A DNA stretch of 64,000 nucleotides. Source: Juglans regia. Its lineage: Eukaryota > Streptophyta > Magnoliopsida > Fagales > Juglandaceae. The first letter of the stretch is position 1; each line of letters opens with the position of its first letter. The DNA lies in assembly GCF_001411555.2 (NCBI RefSeq), contig NC_049903.1:12939234-13003233 (forward strand), written 5' to 3'. Below, piece after piece: positions 57,031-64,000 of this stretch. The translations under genes and the position numbers were made by a program. Under the pieces are notes generated by a model that saw nothing but the letters and a program-made list of their open reading frames with translations, did not search any database and was not told the origin of the DNA.

Positions 57031-60018
57031 TGAGTTTCTCTTTCTCTATTTTCGTTTTTCATTACTATGATTTGGGTGCATTAGGTCATGAGAAATGTTT
57101 TCCATTCACACTAGAAGTTCCGGAATCGAGCCCCTGTGTCCCTAATTTCACCCTAATTTCGACTTTGTTTTCTTTGTAATTTCGTGTTACACATTGTTAT
57201 ATAGTGTCTTTAGTGACTTTATAATTTTGTGGGAATGAGATTAAAAAAAATTTTATGGTGTAGAAGGTGCTCATAATAATTGTACGTGTTTAGGCCTATA
57301 CCGATTGTTTTCTTTATGGGTTCACAGTTGATTTCTACTTGACCATATGTGAGTTTGTCTTGATCTAAATGTGTATAAGTAAGCATATGAACTGTAGATT
57401 ATTCTATCTGTAAGTAGTGGGAATGCTTGCAAAGACCTAAGAACTGTAGTCTTCATATCTGGGCTGTAAGAAAATCTTAATACTAATTAGTGCATGAATA
57501 CATCCAAATGTAACTCCTTGTTTTCATTCCCCATTCAAAATTTTGAAAACCAATAAAAATAAAACAACAAAAGTCAGTCCCAAATAAGCATGTCATTTTT
57601 AAACTTATCCCTCAAAGTAATTACTTTGAGGGATAGAGTAGCAGCACCCTTTTTATTTTTTTTTTCTTCTTTCTTCTTCTTGATTGGATTGCAGGAAATT
57701 AGCTAGCTAGCTTCCAATAACATGTATGGCAACATGTAGATGTACTTCTAACTCTAATTAATTAATCATCTTCCTTATGATCATATAGTAAAATAATTTT
57801 GTCCAAAAGGCGCCACTAATGCAATGAACTGCATATTTAGGACAAAAGTGGTGCATGAAATGATGATTTGCAACTGATGGTTGAGATCCTTGCTGTACTT
57901 ACAGGATTAGTCCCTATCTTGACTTAGAGACATATCCCATTAATGGTGGACAAAGTTAGCCTTCTTTTCCTTGTTTTAAAGTTCATCGATTAGTCTCTGT
58001 CAATGAGAAAGTTGTTGATGGGTTAAGAATTAGGATGGGACTGCCCATGAAGATTTAAAATTGGATCAATGAAGGGATATTGCTACCTTATTCTACTTTT
58101 TAGAAGTTTTTTTACAAGTGTGCATTTGATAATTCAAGCAGAGATTCTCCCAACAGATCATGACTCCAAGAGTGTGAATATTGCGGAATCTCAAAGTCAA
58201 GACGTCTGGTTTGTGAATCTCGCCTTGGATTCACTATGCCACTAATCATTACGGGTGGCATAGTACACCTTAGTTCGGTTTACCGAGAGTAGACAATAAA
58301 ATATTTCCTACATATCGAGCTAGCGAGCTACTATACGTATGTTTATAGCTTTGCATACATTCCTACTGTACGTTGTAAGGCTTTTGTTTCTCATTTTCAA
58401 AATAAGACAAAGTATTAAATGGTTTGCTAGAAAAATAATGAAATGGCGACAGATTTGACTAGATTCCAGGCTTGTTCATATGAGAAGGACGTGATGTATA
58501 ATTACCACGTTACGTTAAGAAAAATTAGGGTTACAACTGATATTTCCTTTTGGAAATAGAGACGCAAAACAAACGTACTATAAATTCTTGTGTGCCATGA
58601 CCTTGTTCTTTGGACATCTATGATTCTATATCACTACAAAGCATTTTCTTGGGTCGAATGATAATGCATTAATGTTCCTTGGCCACTACATCACTTCTTG
58701 CCCAATCATGTAAAATACAATTTGCACATCTTATGCTACCTTATGATGAGATTTGATTTATCTTACCTACATAATATCCTACGATTTAGTGGTTGGAATA
58801 TCATGATCTCTTATTACAAGCTGTCTTTTGATCTCTTACACCAAATAAATTAAGATATGATATAATTCCTATCCAAGGTTGGAAGTTTCTACATTACTTT
58901 GTCCACATTAATTTTAATGTGAATTTGAACACTTTATTTCTATATATATATAGAATTATCCCCCCCCCCCCCCCTCAAAAAAAAAAAAACAAAACTGCAA
59001 TTTTTACGTACGTTGATCAGCACAAGTTTTAACCTTATATATATATATGTAGTTTTGACTTTAATATATTTTATATGACAAGTACGACTTAATTTAACAA
59101 TAATAGGCCATTTATGATAGCCATCTTGAAGCTTTTCAAATGATTTATTTATATCACAGGCCACTGAAATTATAAAAAATTGTTTTCCATATATGAAGCC
59201 TCGATGTTAGCTAGCTAGTCGCCCAAGAGTATTCACCAGCATATATACAGATTTATGAGAGCATAATTGAGGCCTTTTTCTATTGTTTTTTTACTCCAAG
59301 AACCGGTTCTCTCTCTCTCTCTCTCTGGTGAATGCCTGGCATCATTATAATTTTTCCTTGCTATTTATAGGGTTTGATTAGCTCAAGTGAAAGTTTTTGT
59401 GCATGAATTGCAGGAGCAAGTGGCCCAAGAAATTCAGCTCGAAATTCGAAACTCAGCTGCTTTTCATCAAACTTAAGAAGGGTAAGAAAATTTTCAGATT
59501 AGATTTGTCAGTATTTAGAAGTTCTGCATGCATTCAGATTAATTATAAAGTTATAATATGTAGGAAAAAAGGTTGTATTGATAGGATTATTATACGTTTT
59601 TTTTTTTTTCTTTTTGGTTTTGATTTATATGCGTTATAAATCTCTGAGAAAGTTGATGTTTTATTTTTATTTTTATTTTTATTTTTTATTTTTTGTGGGG
59701 GGAGGCGGGCAAACCAAAGAATCGATCATGTCTTGTCCTTTTCTTATTCCTTTTCTTTTTTTTTTTCCTTCTTCTCAAACACGTAAGCACCATAATCCTC
59801 AAAATTTCCCTTTTTTCCCTTAATGCATCTGGGTTTTCTGTTTTCTTCTGATTTTTTCCACTAATTATGATATCAAAGTAGAATATGACATTAATTGTTT
59901 TAGATGTGAAGATCAGAATTTGATTGAAGTGGCAACTACTCATCTCATATGCATGCCGTATGTGTTCGACTAACATAAATGATCTCTAATATATCTACCT
60001 CTCTCTATATATATGTTG

Positions 60019-60054
<36 letters not shown>

Positions 60055-60882
60055 TTACTTATTTAGGTAGTGTGTTTTGGTGGAATACCTTCAGAAAGAT
60101 CTTCCTCTCCCTACCTAACAACTTAATTCTTTCTTCTTAGATCTCAGGTAGGAAAAGTTTAGCCTGCAAATTTTAGGTTGCATACTTCAACCTAAAGATA
60201 AATTACCAAAAAGACTAGTCAAGTTGATAAGTCAAGATTATTATTATAAACCATAAGAAATTATTCTTCCCCAGCTGTATAAGATCTCATTTACTACACT
60301 TCTTTTCTAAATAACCATATCTTAGTGTCCGGCAAAGATAACTTATCATTTGTTAGATAAATGATAATCCCAGCACAAATCACAATAAAAGATAAACATG
60401 ACATTATTAAAGCTTTCTAGCTTCTCTTATAACCTTTCAACTGATGCCTACGTATGATGCCTCCACAAGTAACGATAATATTCAGCTAGCAAGTACACGT
60501 GTAGTAAATGACCTCCAAAATAATTCAAACTCTTGTGTAGCTGGACCATCTAGTGAAAATCTTTATATGCACCTTCTTTCTGCCCTATACCAACAATGTT
60601 CACATATATGACTAATGTTTAACATTATGACATATATTTTCTACAGCACTTCACTACTCTTGGCATAAACACAATCAACTATTCATCACTCCACAACAAT
60701 CTTCATGACAACCCCGGTTAGTATTGTTTATGCCATCTTCTCTTCTTCTCCACATGCAAGTTCATTTGACTCCGTTGTACACTTTTGCTCACCAATGCAC
60801 TTTCTCATATTCTTTACCCGTCTTCCATATAGCTAAATTGAAGTTATCCTTCTTTCTAATATATTCTTTTCAACCTTCTTAG
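57031..60882 (+). other. non-coding interior of the CACTA element
   Basis: A 3.85-kb stretch before the transposase exon without convincing coding sequence. A short exon-like piece (TTGCAG|GAGCAAGTGG ... AAGAAGG|GTAAG) lies at about 59412-59480. It also holds a 30-bp perfect palindrome (57606-57635), a 15-C run (58960-58974), and (CT)n and (TA)n runs near 60000-60050. Much of it is probably intron or nested insertion. Confidence 0.4.
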
Positions 60883-63800
60883 TTGGACAAAAGCTGGATG
60901 AACTTGACCAATCGACTTCATTCGCCTGCATACACCGAGGGGGTTAACACTTTCCTCACCCTAGCACGAAACCATTCCGGGGGAAGAGAACGCATTCGGT
61001 GTCCATGCCGTGAATGTCGTAATATGGTCTTCTTGCCTATATTTGAAGTTGAGAGTCACTTGTTTATTAAAGGGATCAATCCAAATTATACACATTGGAT
61101 ATTTCATGGGGAGGAGGAAACACGGAGTTTTAATGACGAAGACGACGATAATGTTGCTGATTATGCTGACGAGTACATCGATGACATGGAACATATGTTA
61201 GATGACATCCGGTCAGGCACATTCATTGATGTTCCCCAAGATGATGCCAATCCATTGCCAACTAGTGGATCAATACCAGATCCACCCCCAAGTTTATCTT
61301 TTGACCAGCTACTAGAGGATGCTCGACGTCCACTTTTTCCTGGCTGTACAAATTTCTCAAAATTATCATTTATTGTGAAGTTGTTACACATTAAGACACT
61401 CGGTGGGTGGTCAATAAAGTCGTTTGATATGCTACTTAATCTGTTGCGGTCTGCCTTCCCTGATGCTGAATTGCCACAGTCATATAAGGAGTCAAGGTCA
61501 TTGGAGCGGGGCCTGGGTTTCAACTACCACAAAATTCATGCATGTCCCAATGACTGCATCTTGTTCTGGAAGGAAAATGCTGATCTTAATGAATGTCCTA
61601 TTTGTAAGGCTTCAAGGTGGGTGCCTAATACTCACAAGGCACGTCTTATCCCTCAAAAAGTGTTGCGGCATTTTCCTCTGAAGCCTAGATTGCAACGTCT
61701 CTTCATGTCTGCAAAGATAGCAGGTGATATGAGATGGCATAAAGAACAACGGCCGACTGATGAGGCTAGTATGAGACATCCTGCAGACTCAGAGTCTTGG
61801 AAGAAATTTGATGAAGAACATAGTTGGTTTGCTCAGGATGCTCGCAATGTAAGGCTTGGGATGGCAAGTGACGGTTTCAATCCATTCAACAACATGGCAA
61901 AACCGTATAGCATTTGGCCAGTAATCCTAGTCCCGTATAACTTGCCGCCGTGGTTATGCATGAAAGATCAGTTCTTTATGACATCCCTCATTATTCTTGG
62001 GCCAAAATCTGCAGGTAATAACATCGATGTTTACTTGCAACCGTTAATCGATGAATTGCTTGAGTTTTGGGAACATGGGGTACCTACGTATGATGCCTCC
62101 ACAAAGGAAACATTCATGTTGCATGCTGCTTTAATGTGGACAATCAATGACTTCCCTGCATACAGGAATCTTTCTGGGTGGTCAACAAAAGGGAAATTGG
62201 CATGTCCATCTTGTAACGAGGGCACAGACTCCAATTGGTTGAAGTATGGTAGAAAACATTGTTATATGGGACATCGTCGTTTCTTACCGCCAGATCATGT
62301 GTGGAGGCGGAGAAAATATTTGTTTAATGGTAAAGAAGATCATCGCATACCACCAAGGGTTTTAGAAGGAGTTGATATTTTATCTCAATTACAAATGATA
62401 GGGGATGTGCAATTTGGAAAATCTCGTCGAAAGAGAAAACGCACCGCTGAAGAGTTGAACTGGACAAAGTATAGCATTTTCTTCAAGCTACCGTATTGGG
62501 TAACCCTGCGTCTTCGACATAATCTAGATGTCATGCATATTGAGAAGAATATTTCTGATAACATCTTGTGGACTTTAATGAACATTCCTGGTAAATCTAA
62601 GGATAATATCAATTCTCGACGTGACTTGGAGATTTTGGGCTTCAGAAAAGAACTACATTTGAAGTATGAAGGTGAACATGTTATAATGCCACATGCAGTG
62701 TACACATTACACGGTGATGAAAGGAATAAATTTTGTGAATGGTTGGCTAATGTGAAATTTCCAGATGGATTCGCTTCCAATATCTCGCGCTGTGTTTCTA
62801 TACGTGATTGCAAGATCTCAGGATTGAAAAGTCACAACTGTCATGTTTTCATGCAAAGACTACTCCCTATTGCTGTTGGGGGGTACTTACGAACTGATAT
62901 TGCCTTGGCATTGACTGAAATGAGCACTTTCTTCAAGGAGTTGTGTGCCCGAACCTTGGATGTTAACCGTCTATCCCAGCTCCAAACTGATATCGTCGCA
63001 ATTCTATGCAAATTGGAAATGATATTTTCCCCTTCTTTTTTTGATGTCATGATCCACCTAGCTGTCCACTTACCACGTGAGGCCATACTTGGGGGTCCAG
63101 TACAATACAGGTGGATGTATCCATTTGAGAGGTATCTGGGTAAGTTCAAGCGATATGTTAAGAATAAGGCGCGCCCAGAAGGCTCAATAGCTGAAGCCTA
63201 CATTCACATCAAATGTCTGACCTTTTGCTCAATGTATCTCGAAGATATTGAGACGAAGTTTACTCGAATGGACCGCAACATTGATGGTGGAGAAGCGGAG
63301 AATATAGGAGGATTTAATATTTTCAACTAGAAAGTTCGGCCCATCGGCATGGTTTCGAACTTGCAATTATCAAATAAACTCCTTACAGAAGCCACTTGGT
63401 ACGTCCTCAACAACTGCGATGAGATTGGACCCTACCTAAAGTAAGCATCAATTCTCTCTAAGGTTCAAACTTATTTTCTTATGTCTTTTTTTGGGGACAA
63501 CCCATTTATATCGTATGCCCCCCAACACGTAACTTGCGTAAATTGATTGGATGTTCATGTGTTCTCCTGTCAATGCAGGGAGCACTACGAGAAATGTGTT
63601 GTGCATAGTCCAAATTGTACCGACCGAACACATCAAACTAAGTTCCCAACTTGGTTCAAGAAACGTGTAAGCTAGCTTGCTCCCTCCCTAACTAATTGAA
63701 CCTGAATCTTTCCATCTAAGTTTAAGAAACTAAATGAAATTACCTTCCAACAATAATGTTTTAGGTTCAAGATCAGCATATCACCAACCCACTTGATGTG

Positions 63801-64000
63801 ACTGCTGATCTGTATGCGTTAGCTTGTGGTCCTGAACGTTATGTCGCATCGTATGCTGCTTGCATTATAAATGGCAAAAGATTCCATACAAAACAACGTG
63901 AACTTCGGCGGCGTACACAAAATTCAGGGCTGTTGGTCATTGGTGACGAAAGTACTAATAATGTGGACTTCTATGGTGTTATTAATGATATCGTGGTATT
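60883..64000 (+). pseudogene. CACTA transposase (TNP2/Transposase_21), one in-frame stop
   Basis: The transposase cuts the element at its CACTA ends and reinserts it. Exon A (60883-63440) encodes Transpos_assoc (residues 1-75; CPCRECRN, SHLFIKGINPNYTHW), then Transposase_21 with the catalytic Asp in GMASDGFNPF (330) and INDFPAY (423), an RHNLDVMHIEKNI segment, and DUF4218 (LPIAVGGYLR, IHLAVHLPREAILGGPVQYR). A TAG at 63328-63330 interrupts the frame, but coding resumes at once (KVRPIGM). Exon B (63579-63666; EHYEKCVVHSPNC) and exon C (63765 onward; DUF4216, with YALACGPERYVASYA and DFYGVINDIV) follow with proper GT/AG introns. The family start MDKSWM here has TTG instead of ATG, directly after TTAG, so either the start is lost or an upstream exon supplies it; ATG 60898 is the first in-frame alternative. 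Confidence 0.9.

Larger units (their letters stand above)
56381..64000 (+). mobile_element. large CACTA (En/Spm) element with transposase, runs off the window
   Basis: The left end is CACTACAAGAAAAAG at 56381, followed by dense subterminal boxes (CCAGCGTTTT, ATCGCCGCAAC, TTGCGGCGATTTT, GCGGCGACATTTAAGCGCCGC) up to about 56745. Then come a GC-rich leader region, a long non-coding stretch, and a TNP2-type transposase at 60883. The right end and any second gene lie beyond 64000. The left terminus closely resembles the complement of the right terminus of the 26915-32347 element. Confidence 0.88.

Noticed and set aside
58960..58988. C15 run followed by an A-run as a possible structured element
   Set aside because: A simple homopolymer with no partner G-run nearby; it could also be a sequencing artefact.
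1..64000. CRISPR arrays, bacterial operons or phage-like systems
   Set aside because: The sequence is plant nuclear DNA throughout; the regular short repeats are CACTA subterminal motifs or microsatellites.

Overview
The window looks like nuclear DNA of a flowering plant, most likely a woody eudicot. Introns are AT-rich with GT/AG borders, the two intact genes belong to typical plant families, and the rest is made of plant transposon classes: L1-type LINEs with RNase H tails, a Ty3/gypsy chromovirus, CACTA (En/Spm) elements, Helitrons and MITEs. I cannot name the species from sequence alone; the MITE style suggests Fagales (for example walnut or pecan), but that is a guess.

Only two genes look like working host genes, both on the minus strand. 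(1) A three-exon xyloglucan endotransglucosylase/hydrolase at 23733-25779, with signal peptide, catalytic DEIDFEFLG motif and a TATA box. (2) A four-exon 2-oxoglutarate/Fe(II) dioxygenase of the SRG1-like type at 35689-39846, with intact HxD...H and RxS motifs and a 2.7 kb third intron that holds two MITEs. Both reading frames close exactly across their predicted splice sites.

Layout: 1-1062, 3' end of a LINE. 2596-8034, chromovirus with two 454-455 bp LTRs, tRNA-iMet primer site and broken gag-pol (minus strand). 8628-8978, small CACTA-type pieces. 8979-14542, nearly full-length broken LINE (minus) with a 14-bp target duplication. 16579-17583, decayed plant transposon protein. 17725-22400, decayed CACTA element whose transposase has lost its middle and whose second gene is partly inverted. 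26915-32347, a CACTA element with matching ends and a 3-bp target duplication but no transposase, carrying large foldbacks and a possible captured host exon. 32830-35240, LTR-like fragments. 41262-45214, Helitron cluster. 47856-48672, short CACTA-like element. 49370-54602, more CACTA debris. 54605-55036, 5'-truncated LINE with poly(A). From 56381 to the window end, a CACTA element with a nearly intact TNP2 transposase broken by one in-frame stop.

The main theme is several generations of related CACTA elements. The 5' end of the transposase-bearing element at 56381 closely resembles the 3' end of the transposase-less element at 26915-32347, so the second may have been mobilised in trans by relatives of the first (inference). 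No tRNA, rRNA, CRISPR array or unmistakably new system was found. The most unusual structures are the foldbacks and the 66-bp perfect palindrome inside the 26915-32347 element, the tandemly repeated Helitron 5' ends, and the 121-bp tandem array at 19290-19740.
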